This document shows, one piece after another, positions 54,098 through 63,267 of a stretch of DNA of 64,000 bases. Under the pieces are notes generated by a model. The model ran no database searches, had not been told where the DNA came from, and worked only from the letters and a program-made list of their open reading frames with translations. The stretch lies in contig JADJYU010000003.1 of NCBI GenBank assembly GCA_016719565.1, positions 1 to 64,000 of the forward strand, in the 5' to 3' direction. The translations under genes were made by a program, and so were the position numbers. This DNA comes from Ignavibacteria bacterium. GTDB lineage: Bacteria; Bacteroidota; Ignavibacteria; Tepidaquicellales; Tepidaquicellaceae. Each line of letters starts with the position of its first letter. The stretch's first letter is position 1.

Positions 54098-56434
54098 ATG
54101 AAAACCATTCTACTGCTTCTAATTTCATTAATGCTCAGTTCAGGAGGATCCGGTCTGAGATCTGAGACGGTAACAATCCCTGCTTCCAATTTAAGCCAGG
54201 GTTCCCAGAGTTTTCCCCTATCCGCAAATTTCGGTTATGTAAGATCCGAGATGCTTTATATGGCGTCTGAAGTCGGTTCTTTCGGCATTATAAATGAAAT
54301 CGCATTTTATCTAAACTATATCAATCTCCCTATGGCCGACAGTATTCCAATTGTAATAAAAATGAAGACCACTACTGAGACACAATATTTTACCGGAGTG
54401 ACTTATGATGATGCAAGCGCAGGAGCTGTTACGGTTTTTGACGGAATGATATACGGTACTGACTTTTTTCAGAATTTCTGGACAGCGATTCAGCTGCAGA
54501 CTCCTTATCATTATGACCAGAATAATCTGGCAATTTTCATCGAGACAAATTACGGAAACGAAGGAGGGGAATTGAATTTTGCAAAAGGATTCAGATCTGC
54601 TACATCACACGCTACAAATATTCCGGGATATACACCAGATGCCGGCGCTCCTGCGAGACTGCGCCACTGGACTAATAACTTCACTCCTCCTTCAGGACTA
54701 AGCGTTTGGGAATATATCAGACCAAATATCAGAATGCAGATCTATGCAGTAGATGACTGCAATGTTTATCCGGATTCTGTTCTAGCGCCTGAAAAGATAA
54801 ATTTCTCCTGCGGAGTTGATGAATTTACATCTCCTGTTGCAACAATAATGAATGCAACACTGACAGATCAGTATGACATTACAGTTGATTTTGAAATTAC
54901 CGGACCTGTTAATTATACTTCACAGCAGACAGTCGATACAATTTTTTCATTTCAGCAAAAGGAAGTAATGTTCAGCGGGTTTAACATCAAAACACCAGGC
55001 GATTACAATGCTCAGGTTCGGACATCTTTTCTCTGCAACGGAGTATTAACAGTTCAAGATACAATTGATTATAGTTTTAAAATCATCAATCCAAACTTCG
55101 GCGGAGGCGAACCTATCAATAATAATTATTTCTTTGCAAACTCAACTGCATGCGGCATGAACGCTCCGAATAATCCTGAGTTTTACTGGAGCGATACAAC
55201 CGGGAGCGTGAGTCTGATTGTAAATGGACAGGATGTATCCGGAGGAGTTATGTCGGGCAGCATTGATGACGGTTTTTTTTCACTGGGGAATATACTTCCG
55301 TCAGGTGATAAGTTCAGATACTGCGGTGTAGATTATGACTCATTCTTTGTCGGAACAAACGGTCAGATCGGTTTTTTAAATAATGACAATAATTATAACG
55401 GATTAGTAGAATACTCACCTGACCAGCTTCCGTTTTTTACACCTGCACCGGCATTGTTTCCTCTCTGGACAGATCTACAGTTTGACAATGAAGTTATAAC
55501 GCAGAACAGAATAAGTTATAAATCCGACGCGGCAAATAATAAATTGATCATTACATATGACCGCGCTCCGAAATACGGAGCGGATGATTCGACAGAATAT
55601 GTCAGCTTTCAGATAATACTGGAAACTTCGCCGGGACCTGTAGAAGACGGATTGATAATTATTCAGTATGACGCTTCAAAGACGGGAGACAGATTCAAAA
55701 ATTTTATTGATGAATATACACTTTGTATCGGAATGCAGAATGAACTTGCCACTAATTCTATTCAATACAGATATACTTCTAATGGAATTATTTATTCACA
55801 CGGACCTGTATTCGGTTCATCGCTTGCTCTTGCATTCGGGACTAACTCAGCCGTACTCCCTGTAGAATTGTCATCTTTTACTTCAGCTGTATCAGAACGT
55901 GACGTAAAATTAAACTGGACTACTACTTCTGAAATTAATAATTCAGGATTTTCAATTGAGCGAACCGCCGTATCACAGGATAATTGGACTTCAGCGGGCA
56001 GTGTTACAGGTAACGGCACAACCGGCAGTTCAAGTAATTATGAATTCACAGACAGAAATGTAAATGCCGGCAGATATAAATACAGATTGAAGCAGACAGA
56101 CTTTAACGGCAGCTATGAATATTATGAACTTAGCGGAGAAGTCTCCGTGGAGTTACCGGAGAAATTTAATCTCTCGCAGAATTATCCGAATCCATTTAAT
56201 CCTTCTACAAAAATAAATTACGATCTTCCTTCAGATGGAAAAGTAAGTTTAAAGCTTTATGATATTTCCGGACGGGAAATTGTAACACTTGTAAATGAAG
56301 TTCAGCCTGCGGGATATTATACATTGAGTTTCAACGGTTCCAATCTTTCAAGCGGAGCATATTTCTACAGGATCAGCGTCAGCAGTGACAGCAGAAATTT
56401 TAACATGACAAAGAAAATGATGCTGATAAAGTAA
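54098..56434 (+). CDS. secreted multidomain adhesin-like protein with T9SS sorting domain
   Basis: 778 residues. Leader about 1-22 (LLLLISLMLSSGGSG). A first jelly-roll-like region, about 25-225 (VTIPASNLSQGSQSFPLSANFGY, NNLAIFIETNYGNEGGELNF), resembles domains that open secreted peptidases and adhesins in this phylum. A second region about 228-340 contains DCNVYPDSVLAPEKINFSCG. A third about 365-590 contains GDKFRYCGVDYDSFFVGTNG. Then PVELSSFTSAVSERDVKLNW, NSGFSIERTA ... YRLKQTDFNGSYEYYEL, and a sorting domain (LSQNYPNPFNP; KKMMLIK). No catalytic residues were recognised. Terminator at 56503. Confidence 0.7.
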   Translation: MKTILLLLISLMLSSGGSGLRSETVTIPASNLSQGSQSFPLSANFGYVRSEMLYMASEVGSFGIINEIAFYLNYINLPMADSIPIVIKMKTTTETQYFTGVTYDDASAGAVTVFDGMIYGTDFFQNFWTAIQLQTPYHYDQNNLAIFIETNYGNEGGELNFAKGFRSATSHATNIPGYTPDAGAPARLRHWTNNFTPPSGLSVWEYIRPNIRMQIYAVDDCNVYPDSVLAPEKINFSCGVDEFTSPVATIMNATLTDQYDITVDFEITGPVNYTSQQTVDTIFSFQQKEVMFSGFNIKTPGDYNAQVRTSFLCNGVLTVQDTIDYSFKIINPNFGGGEPINNNYFFANSTACGMNAPNNPEFYWSDTTGSVSLIVNGQDVSGGVMSGSIDDGFFSLGNILPSGDKFRYCGVDYDSFFVGTNGQIGFLNNDNNYNGLVEYSPDQLPFFTPAPALFPLWTDLQFDNEVITQNRISYKSDAANNKLIITYDRAPKYGADDSTEYVSFQIILETSPGPVEDGLIIIQYDASKTGDRFKNFIDEYTLCIGMQNELATNSIQYRYTSNGIIYSHGPVFGSSLALAFGTNSAVLPVELSSFTSAVSERDVKLNWTTTSEINNSGFSIERTAVSQDNWTSAGSVTGNGTTGSSSNYEFTDRNVNAGRYKYRLKQTDFNGSYEYYELSGEVSVELPEKFNLSQNYPNPFNPSTKINYDLPSDGKVSLKLYDISGREIVTLVNEVQPAGYYTLSFNGSNLSSGAYFYRISVSSDSRNFNMTKKMMLIK

Positions 56435-56502
56435 TTTTAAATTTCAAATGTTAAATGTAAAAAGAGCAATTTATATTACATTTAAATTATCCTGAAATAT
56501 TT

Positions 56503-56540
56503 AATCCCGCCGAGACCAAATTCTTTGCGGGATTTTTTTT
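56503..56540 (+). terminator. intrinsic terminator
   Basis: Stem AATCCCGC / GCGGGATT (56503-56510, 56527-56534) with a run of eight T's. Confidence 0.85.
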
Positions 56541-56933
56541 AATGTAGTTACCGCACACAGCTGCGCTTTCCGCACGGGCATAGTCATTCGATGTATAGGT
56601 ATCGCAGAAAATTTTTTCTAATAAATTATTGGGTGGGTTAAAGATAATTAAGAAATGAATTGTTTATGCTTCAAGAGCAACTGACCCCTAACCCACTCCT
56701 TTGCAAGGAGGGGGAAATCCATATATGAACGTCGGGGAAACCGGCCAGTATAACATTTTAGAGGGAGGAACTATCAAATATAGAATCTCTGTTTTCTCAA
56801 AATAATAAGGAGTTCTTAAAATAATGCATACTAATCTAAAGTCTAGAAACCTGAACATAAAACAGAAAATGCAAAGTCACATAAAAAGAACAACTATAAT
56901 ATCATATGAAAGCGTGATATTGAATTAAGAATC
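56541..56933. other. intergenic, no gene seen
   Basis: About 390 bases; contains a small CTCCTTTGCAAGGAG hairpin at about 56697-56711 and otherwise no supported feature. Confidence 0.45.
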
Positions 56934-57023
56934 ATGATTGTGATCCGAAGAGGCGGACAAATAAACAAAGGACTGCAAATGCTCTATAAAGCGGCGGAGA
57001 AACTGAATAAAGAATTCAGATAA
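56934..57023 (+). CDS. possible 29-residue peptide upstream of the repeat gene
   Basis: ATG 56934 to TAA 57021-57023, product MIVIRRGGQINKGLQMLYKA ... KEFR. It ends 10 bases before the 57034 start and could be a leader or chance. Confidence 0.2.
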   Translation: MIVIRRGGQINKGLQMLYKAAEKLNKEFR

Positions 57024-57033
57024 CTGAAAGAAG

Positions 57034-57756
57034 ATGGAGAGAAGCAATAAAATGAATAGTGAATATGAATTTAAGAAAGGTGAAAGTCAAAGAATGAGGA
57101 GAGAATGTCAAAGAATAAGGAGTAAAAACAAAATAATGAAGACTAACAACAAAATAATGAGGAGAGAATGTCAAATAATTTTCAACGAAGACAAAATAAT
57201 GGAGACTGAAGGTAATGAAATGAAGACAGAAGGTAAAGAAATGAAGACCGAAGATAATGAAATGGAGACCGAAGGTAAAGAAATGAAGACTAACAACACA
57301 ATAATGAGGAGAGAATGTGAAATAATTTTCAACGAAGACAATATTATGGAGACTGAAGGTAAAGAAATGAAGACTGAAGGTAAAGAAATGAAGACTGAAG
57401 GTAAAGAAATGAAGACTGAAGGTAAAGAAATGGAGACAGAAGGTAAAGAAATGAAGACTGAAGGTAAAGAAATGGAGACTGAAGGAAAAGAAATGAAGGC
57501 TAAAGGTAAAGAAATGAAGGCTAAAGGTAAAGAAATAGAGACTGAAGGAAAAGAAATGAAGACTGAAGGAAAAGAAATGAAGACTGAAGGAAAAGAAATG
57601 AAGACTGAAGGTAAAGAAATGGAGACTGAAGGTAAAATAATTTTCAGAAAATGGAAAAAAATTTCAAAAAGTGAAAAATTTTTCACAAAGAAAGAATCAG
57701 TGGCATTAAAGAATGAGAAAAAAAAAGATCTACTGAAACAGATTGCAAAAAATTGA
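57034..57756 (+). CDS. heptad-repeat protein built from 21-bp tandem repeats
   Basis: 240 residues with almost no sequence outside repeats. Residues about 107-197 are thirteen unbroken copies of TEGKEMK (variants TEGKEME, AKGKEMK); earlier copies alternate with a larger unit, MRRECxIIFNEDxIMETEG, present twice. The C-terminus is basic (KKISKSEKFFTKKES). A strict seven-residue period with alternating Lys and Glu predicts a long charged single helix or coiled coil. No signal peptide. Frame is preserved through every unit, which supports coding, but the antisense is also open for 171 codons, as expected from a 21-base period. Function unknown. Confidence 0.5.
   Translation: MERSNKMNSEYEFKKGESQRMRRECQRIRSKNKIMKTNNKIMRRECQIIFNEDKIMETEGNEMKTEGKEMKTEDNEMETEGKEMKTNNTIMRRECEIIFNEDNIMETEGKEMKTEGKEMKTEGKEMKTEGKEMETEGKEMKTEGKEMETEGKEMKAKGKEMKAKGKEIETEGKEMKTEGKEMKTEGKEMKTEGKEMETEGKIIFRKWKKISKSEKFFTKKESVALKNEKKKDLLKQIAKN
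57352..57624 (+). repeat. 21-bp tandem array, 13 units
   Basis: Thirteen contiguous units of consensus ACTGAAGGTAAAGAAATGAA plus G, mostly identical, with A/G and T/A variants. Further units and a 59-base higher-order repeat lie at 57154-57351. A minisatellite likely to change copy number. Confidence 0.9.
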
Positions 57757-57774
57757 AATATCCGGTATTAACTT

Positions 57775-57915
57775 ATGCAAGCCGTAACATTTTCAATCGA
57801 TAATTCCGTAACCACAGATATGTCAGGAAGGCATAGAAAAGAGCTCAGTATAAGTTTTGAAAATCCAGTTAGAAAAAGACTTAAACCCGGAAAGTATTGT
57901 ATTCAGTTTTCTTAA
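57775..57915 (+). CDS. possible 46-residue protein, end of a beta-rich domain
   Basis: ATG 57775 to TAA 57913-57915; begins MQAVTFSIDNSVTTDM and ends RLKPGKYCIQFS. Strand-like with an RKRLKPGKY turn, as at the end of a secreted domain. Could be a remnant of a larger gene. Confidence 0.25.
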   Translation: MQAVTFSIDNSVTTDMSGRHRKELSISFENPVRKRLKPGKYCIQFS

Positions 57916-58237
57916 TTTAGAATTTTATATTGTCTGAAAAACAATTTTCCCCCCAAAAAAATTTTGACTATTTTCAAAATAATTGAAATATTAGATTATT
58001 CGAAATTTTCGATAGATCGATTTCATTTTTAAAAGTAATGAAAGTAAAAAAACTCAAAATCCGTTGTTTCATTCTGCGGGAAATAAACCTTATCATCTTT
58101 TAGTGTAACGGAGATTCAAATTACTGTTATAAAAAAGTAATATCATAAATTAGATTTTTAAAATATACTTCATTTAAATATTTTTGAAACTGATTTTATA
58201 ATCAAACAAACAAAATAGTTTACATAAATTAATCACA
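57916..58237. other. intergenic, no gene seen
   Basis: AT-rich leader of the 58238 gene; only short poly-A and poly-T tracts are visible. Confidence 0.45.
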
Positions 58238-58855
58238 GTGACAAGAAGGCAATTAAGAAATACAATATTTATAATTACGATGCTTTATTCGCTTGCGCTT
58301 ATAACCGGGATAACACTTTACTTTTCAGATACAACGGATAAAAGAACCAACTTTGCTATATTCAAGGATCTGATCCCATTTATGATCGCAATTCCGATAG
58401 CGTACCTGGGTTATTGTTTTCAGAGGCGCGCAAATTATTTAATGGCATTGAGACCGCTGTGGTCTAACTTAATTATATCAGTAAATAAAGCCATTCAGTT
58501 TACGCACGATACAAATACAAACAGGAAGGAGTACGCTGATACTTTGAATCTGCTCAGCGCTTCTATTGATGAAGTCCGCGGAGTTTACAGTAATTTAAAA
58601 ATAAATACAGACGGCATTGGTTATTATCCGTTTGAATCTCTGAAGTCAATTCATAAAATAATTTCAGAACTGGGTTACGGAAATTCTGACGCTGCAAAAT
58701 CCGCCGAAGCAAGGAAACATATCAAGCATCACTGGAAAAATCTTAGACAGACATTTTTACTTGAATTCGACCGGCCTGAGCCGACAATATTTGACAGTCC
58801 GTATATTTCTGACAAGAAGAAATCATTTCTGCGCAGATCCGAAAATGATGAATAA
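58238..58855 (+). CDS. small two-helix membrane protein upstream of the STAND gene
   Basis: 205 residues, GTG start. Two N-terminal membrane helices (IFIITMLYSLALITGITLYF and DLIPFMIAIPIAYLGYCF), then about 145 residues of soluble helices (SNLIISVNKAIQFTHDT, LLSASIDEVRGVYSNLK, HIKHHWKNLRQTFLLEF). No family recognised. It lies 139 bases before the DUF4062-NB-ARC gene in the same direction. Confidence 0.55.
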   Translation: MTRRQLRNTIFIITMLYSLALITGITLYFSDTTDKRTNFAIFKDLIPFMIAIPIAYLGYCFQRRANYLMALRPLWSNLIISVNKAIQFTHDTNTNRKEYADTLNLLSASIDEVRGVYSNLKINTDGIGYYPFESLKSIHKIISELGYGNSDAAKSAEARKHIKHHWKNLRQTFLLEFDRPEPTIFDSPYISDKKKSFLRRSENDE

Positions 58856-58994
58856 TTTTGTCATGTGATTTTAAATTTATTTGAAATAAATAAAGCGATC
58901 CTACAATAAACTGTTACACCTCTGTCCGAATAATTCTGTAATTCATATAATCTGAATACAGGATTTATTAATTTTAAATAAATTCTGAATTGAT

Positions 58995-61592
58995 TTGACA
59001 AAAGGCGATGTAAAAATCAAAACTCCCGATCAGCGGTTAAGAGTATTTGTAAGTTCTACATTAAGAGAACTGGCTGAGGAAAGAAAAGCCGCCCGCGCTG
59101 CAATAGAATCCATACAACTTATTCCTGTTATGTTTGAGCTTGGGGCAAGACCTCACCCGCCGAAAGATCTTTATCAGGCGTATCTTGAGCAGAGTCACAT
59201 CTTTATCGGAATATACTGGCAGAGTTACGGATGGATCGCGGAGAATGAAACTATATCCGGGCTTGAGGATGAACTGCTTCTTTCCGATAAATTCCCGCGG
59301 CTGATATATGTAAAAGAGCCGGCGCCGGAAAGAGAAAAGAAACTTGATACTATGCTTGACTATATACGCTCCCACGGAAATGTATCATACAAATCTTTTA
59401 CAACAACTGATGAGTTATTAAAGTATATTGAAATTGATCTTGCTATCCTGATCAGCGAAAGATTTTTTACTCATTCTGAAGCAAAGATTAAAAGTAAGAT
59501 CACTAAATATAATAATTTTCCGGCTCATCTGCCTTTTCTTGTAGGGAGGGAAGAAGAGATCTCGGAGATCAGTGATCTCATACTTAATGGAAGTTCTCAG
59601 CTTATCACGATTACAGGTCCGGGTGGTATTGGAAAGACAAGACTTTCTATTGCTGTTGCAAAGTCCCTCGATTACTATTTTGAGGACGGTTTATACTTCG
59701 CAGATTTTTCGAATATAAATGATGAGAATCTTATTATCTGTGAAATTGCAAAACTATTCGGAATATCAGCCGGCGCTACAGCGGATATGGCAAAGCAGAT
59801 CATTGAATTTGTCTGCGATAAAAAAATACTTCTGATCATTGATAACTTCGAGCAGCTCTCAAAATCCGCATCAAAGATCTCAGAACTTATAACAAAATGT
59901 CCCAATCTAATTATCATTGTAACCAGCAGAAATCCTCTGGAGCTTTCAATGGAAACGGAATACAACATTGACGCGCTTTCGCTGCCTGATAAGAAACAGG
60001 AAATAAGCGATATTGAAATGTCACCTGCTGTAATTCTGTTTGCAAACAGGGCAAGGTGGGCGTATAAGAAATTTGAGCTGAATGAAGAAAATATATATAT
60101 TGTCTCTGATATATGCCGGCTGCTCGGAGGAATACCGCTTGCTATTGAGCTGGCTGCAGCTAAAGTAAAAATGTTTTCACTGAATACCATCAGGGAGAAA
60201 CTGACAGAGAAACTGGATCTTCTGTCAGGGGGGCTGAAGGATGTACCCGCCAGACATAAGACAATGAAGGCGGCGATCGAATGGAGTTACGAACTTCTGA
60301 ATGAAGATGAAAAAAAAATATTCAGAAGGTTATCCGTTTTTAAAAATGGTTTTTTTTATGAAGCAATTGAAAATATCTGCTGCTATGATATCAGTGAACC
60401 GTTCGGAACTATCGAATCGCTGATCACGAAAAATTTTTTCAGAAAAGAAAGTGAGATCAATGATGTTTCACGTTTTAGTATGCTTGTACTGCTTCATAAA
60501 TATTCATCTGACCTTCTTGAGCAATCCGGTGAAGCTGATAAATTAAGAACAGTTCTTGCTGATTATTATATTAAAAAACTTAAAGAAGATTGTACGGTTT
60601 CTTACGGTGCAATTCAGGCGAAAATTAATTCCGAATGGGAAGTAGATATTCAGAATGTAATGAATGCACTTGATACACTTCTCAAGGAGAAACGTTTTAC
60701 TGATCTGATTGAAATGATCTATTCATTATGGCCTGTTTTCTGGATTTTTGATCATGATAAAATTCTGGAAAAAAGAATTGATCTTAAGCTAATCCTTCAG
60801 CAAGATAAAGATCTTACCGATGAACAATCGGGAAAACTTAACTGGCTCGCAGGCTCAGCTGCTATGGAGACCGGTGACTTTAAAACCGCTTCGGATAAAT
60901 TCGGAGCTGCAAATCATTACTTCAGTAAAACTAATAATATCAGGGGAATAGCATGGACAAAACTGATCTTAAACAGTTTAAAGAATAATACGGATCAGGA
61001 GATCAGTGAAGAGGAAATTCTGATTCGTTATAATTCATCAGCTGAAATGTTCAGAGAGTGCGGAGACACCTGGGGAGAAAGCGTGGCATTACAGTATTTA
61101 GCTGCATTTGAGATGTCGAGAGGAAATTTTTTGAAAGCAATTGAAGCATATGATTCCTGTATGCAACTGATAGAATTAAAGATGGAAAATAAATCTATAG
61201 AAGGTTACTTATTATCGATGAAAGCGTTTGCATTAATTGAAATGGATGAATTTGAAAAATCTGTTTCCTATCTGAAACAAACCGCTGAGATTTTCAAATC
61301 CGGAATACTCGATGAAGGGACAGCATATTATCTGCAGATAATTACTTACTATTATTTCAGAATAAACGATAATCACAAAGCTATGTTCCTTGCCGGTTTG
61401 TGTAAAAATATTTTTTCTAAATATAATTTTGCTCCGTGGCATATGCTTGCGAATTTGTTCAGCTATATTGAGGATAAAGTGAAGAGCATTACTGATGATG
61501 AACTTATATCTGAATTCCGCAAAGGAATGAATACAAATGTTTTTAAAGCTCCTGAGCTTGCTTATAAGCTGATCAATAATGTGCAATATTAA
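58995..61592 (+). CDS. STAND protein: DUF4062 + NB-ARC ATPase + TPR
   Basis: 865 residues, TTG start (no ATG or GTG in a usable position). N-terminal DUF4062 about 14-160: RVFVSSTLRELAEERKAA, EQSHIFIGIYWQSYGW, GLEDELLLS, LIYVKEPAP. NB-ARC-type nucleotide-binding domain about 178-470: FLVGREEEI, Walker A GPGGIGKT (208-215), Walker B LLIIDNFE (279-286), TSRNPLEL, GGIPLAIELAAAKV. Then WSYELLNEDEKKIFRRLSVF, a winged-helix-like segment, and a C-terminal TPR-type sensor (about 560-860). The plan effector-like domain / STAND ATPase / repeats matches ATP-dependent signalling switches that include antiphage Avs-type and regulatory proteins; which of these it is cannot be decided here. Confidence 0.75.
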   Translation: MTKGDVKIKTPDQRLRVFVSSTLRELAEERKAARAAIESIQLIPVMFELGARPHPPKDLYQAYLEQSHIFIGIYWQSYGWIAENETISGLEDELLLSDKFPRLIYVKEPAPEREKKLDTMLDYIRSHGNVSYKSFTTTDELLKYIEIDLAILISERFFTHSEAKIKSKITKYNNFPAHLPFLVGREEEISEISDLILNGSSQLITITGPGGIGKTRLSIAVAKSLDYYFEDGLYFADFSNINDENLIICEIAKLFGISAGATADMAKQIIEFVCDKKILLIIDNFEQLSKSASKISELITKCPNLIIIVTSRNPLELSMETEYNIDALSLPDKKQEISDIEMSPAVILFANRARWAYKKFELNEENIYIVSDICRLLGGIPLAIELAAAKVKMFSLNTIREKLTEKLDLLSGGLKDVPARHKTMKAAIEWSYELLNEDEKKIFRRLSVFKNGFFYEAIENICCYDISEPFGTIESLITKNFFRKESEINDVSRFSMLVLLHKYSSDLLEQSGEADKLRTVLADYYIKKLKEDCTVSYGAIQAKINSEWEVDIQNVMNALDTLLKEKRFTDLIEMIYSLWPVFWIFDHDKILEKRIDLKLILQQDKDLTDEQSGKLNWLAGSAAMETGDFKTASDKFGAANHYFSKTNNIRGIAWTKLILNSLKNNTDQEISEEEILIRYNSSAEMFRECGDTWGESVALQYLAAFEMSRGNFLKAIEAYDSCMQLIELKMENKSIEGYLLSMKAFALIEMDEFEKSVSYLKQTAEIFKSGILDEGTAYYLQIITYYYFRINDNHKAMFLAGLCKNIFSKYNFAPWHMLANLFSYIEDKVKSITDDELISEFRKGMNTNVFKAPELAYKLINNVQY

Positions 61593-61727
61593 TAAATTTA
61601 GTATTTCTCTGATCTTAAATGCAAATCTATTTTTTACTTAAATAATGTGTACCCCCCTATTTATTATTAGAATGGATAATTCAATATTTACTGAAAGAAT
61701 TTATTTAATAAAAAACCAACAAACTCA

Positions 61728-62201
61728 ATGAACTACACTAATATATTCAATATCAGAAATTGTATTATGCTGTTTACTTTAGCTGGATTAATAAGCTGTG
61801 AATCAGATGAATACCCGTTCAAAACTATTCAGCCGGTGACAATTGCTGAAAGCCAGCTTAACGGAGCAGGCGCTGAAGGGATCGAAAAGCAAAACTTAGT
61901 TATCACAAATACCGCTGACTGGTACAGTCTTATCAGGAGGATGGACTCATCAATGAGTATAATATATTATTTTAAGGAATCTGATATTGATTTTTCCGAA
62001 TACACTGTCTTAGCTTCATTCGATGAGGTCAGATCATCCGGCGGATATAAAGTCAGGATCAGTAAGGTTGTGGAATATTCCGGCAGTATTAATTGTACTG
62101 TTGAATATGAATCCCCTACCGGAATCGTTACTGCAAACCTTAACCAGCCATTTCATATTGTTAAGATACCAAAATCAAATAAACAGATTGTGTTCAATTA
62201 A
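61728..62201 (+). CDS. lipoprotein with PrcB-like C-terminal domain
   Basis: 157 residues. Lipoprotein signal with lipobox LISC (MLFTLAGLISCES). Mature part: QNLVITNTADWYSLIRRM, FSEYTVLASFDEVRSSGGYKVRIS, SGSINCTVEYESPTGIV. The SSGGYxVxI motif with a following beta pair and P-x-G-x-V is the PrcB C-terminal domain pattern. PrcB is known as an accessory to a surface protease complex in spirochaetes; the role here is open. Single gene. Confidence 0.6.
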   Translation: MNYTNIFNIRNCIMLFTLAGLISCESDEYPFKTIQPVTIAESQLNGAGAEGIEKQNLVITNTADWYSLIRRMDSSMSIIYYFKESDIDFSEYTVLASFDEVRSSGGYKVRISKVVEYSGSINCTVEYESPTGIVTANLNQPFHIVKIPKSNKQIVFN

Positions 62202-62346
62202 ATAAAAACGATAAATCATCTGACTACAAATAATATCTGATATGACAGACATAAATAATTTAATCAATTTCCGGCTACTCTATGGACTGCATAAATTTTT
62301 ATTCTTATTTTCTAATAATGCTGATTGTATTTAATTAATTTGTGTA

Positions 62347-63123
62347 TTGTTAATAACCTGTAAAAATTGCGGTCAGAAGTATGAAGGTAATTTCTGTAAT
62401 AACTGCGGACAGAAAGCAGATACTCAAAGGATTGATTTTAAATTTTTTAAAAAAAGGATAGAGCGCGTCTTATTCAAATTTTCAGATAAAGGAATTTTTT
62501 ATACAGTAAGACAGCTTTTCACAAGACCAGGGATTGCAGCAAGAGAATACATCGAAGGAAAGAGAGTAAATCATTATGATCCACTGTCATTACTAATTCT
62601 GCTGGCAGCTTCATACGGCATTCTTTATCATTATTTCGGCATAAATTTTTTTTCAAATATTTCAACAGGCGGTGAGTCAACTGTTAAAATAGATTTCATA
62701 AAAGTAAATGAGTGGTTTTCAAATCATTTCTCCCTTGCAAACGGAATAATGATCCCGCTCTATTCAATCGGATCTTATGCTGTATTCAGAAATCAGGGAT
62801 ATAATTATACTGAACATCTTACACTGAATACTTTTCTTGCTTGTCAGAGACTGCTATTACGTCTTTTCACTTTTCCGTTAATAGTAATTTTTCATCAAAG
62901 TGATAATTTACAGATCCTCGAGTATATTTTTATAGGTTCAGATATAACTCTTTTAGTCTGGAGTTACAGTCAGTTTTTTGATAAACTCACAAAACCAAAA
63001 GTAATTCTTTTATCACTTTTATCATATTTAATTTTTTTCATTTGCACAATTGCGCTGATTTATTTTTTAATATATACACTATCTTTGATTCCTGAATCAA
63101 TTTTTAATATATTATTTAATTGA
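62347..63123 (+). CDS. DUF3667 zinc-ribbon membrane protein
   Basis: 258 residues from a TTG. N-terminal zinc ribbon with two CxxC pairs (ITCKNCGQKYEGNFCNNCGQ), then KGIFYTVRQLFTRPGIAAREYIEGKRVNHYDPL, the DUF3667 signature, then four or five membrane helices (PLSLLILLAASYGILYHYF, GIMIPLYSIGSYAVF, LLRLFTFPLIVIF, LLSLLSYLIFFICTIALI). Function unknown; common in Bacteroidota and relatives. Confidence 0.75.
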   Translation: MLITCKNCGQKYEGNFCNNCGQKADTQRIDFKFFKKRIERVLFKFSDKGIFYTVRQLFTRPGIAAREYIEGKRVNHYDPLSLLILLAASYGILYHYFGINFFSNISTGGESTVKIDFIKVNEWFSNHFSLANGIMIPLYSIGSYAVFRNQGYNYTEHLTLNTFLACQRLLLRLFTFPLIVIFHQSDNLQILEYIFIGSDITLLVWSYSQFFDKLTKPKVILLSLLSYLIFFICTIALIYFLIYTLSLIPESIFNILFN

Positions 63124-63267
63124 ATAAAATCCGGATAGATATTAATAAGAGTGAATTAATATTGTTTCAAATTCCAAAAATAATTTAACATTCTTACCTG
63201 CCTTTATACTGTTTATTCTCTTTTATAAAATTCATATTTTGAACGCATTATTTATTATTTCAGACTA

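Noticed and set aside
57171..57686. Antisense 171-codon frame of repeated FISLPSV units
   Set aside because: It mirrors the 21-bp repeat on the other strand; a period divisible by three keeps the antisense open automatically, and the sense strand has a better start context.
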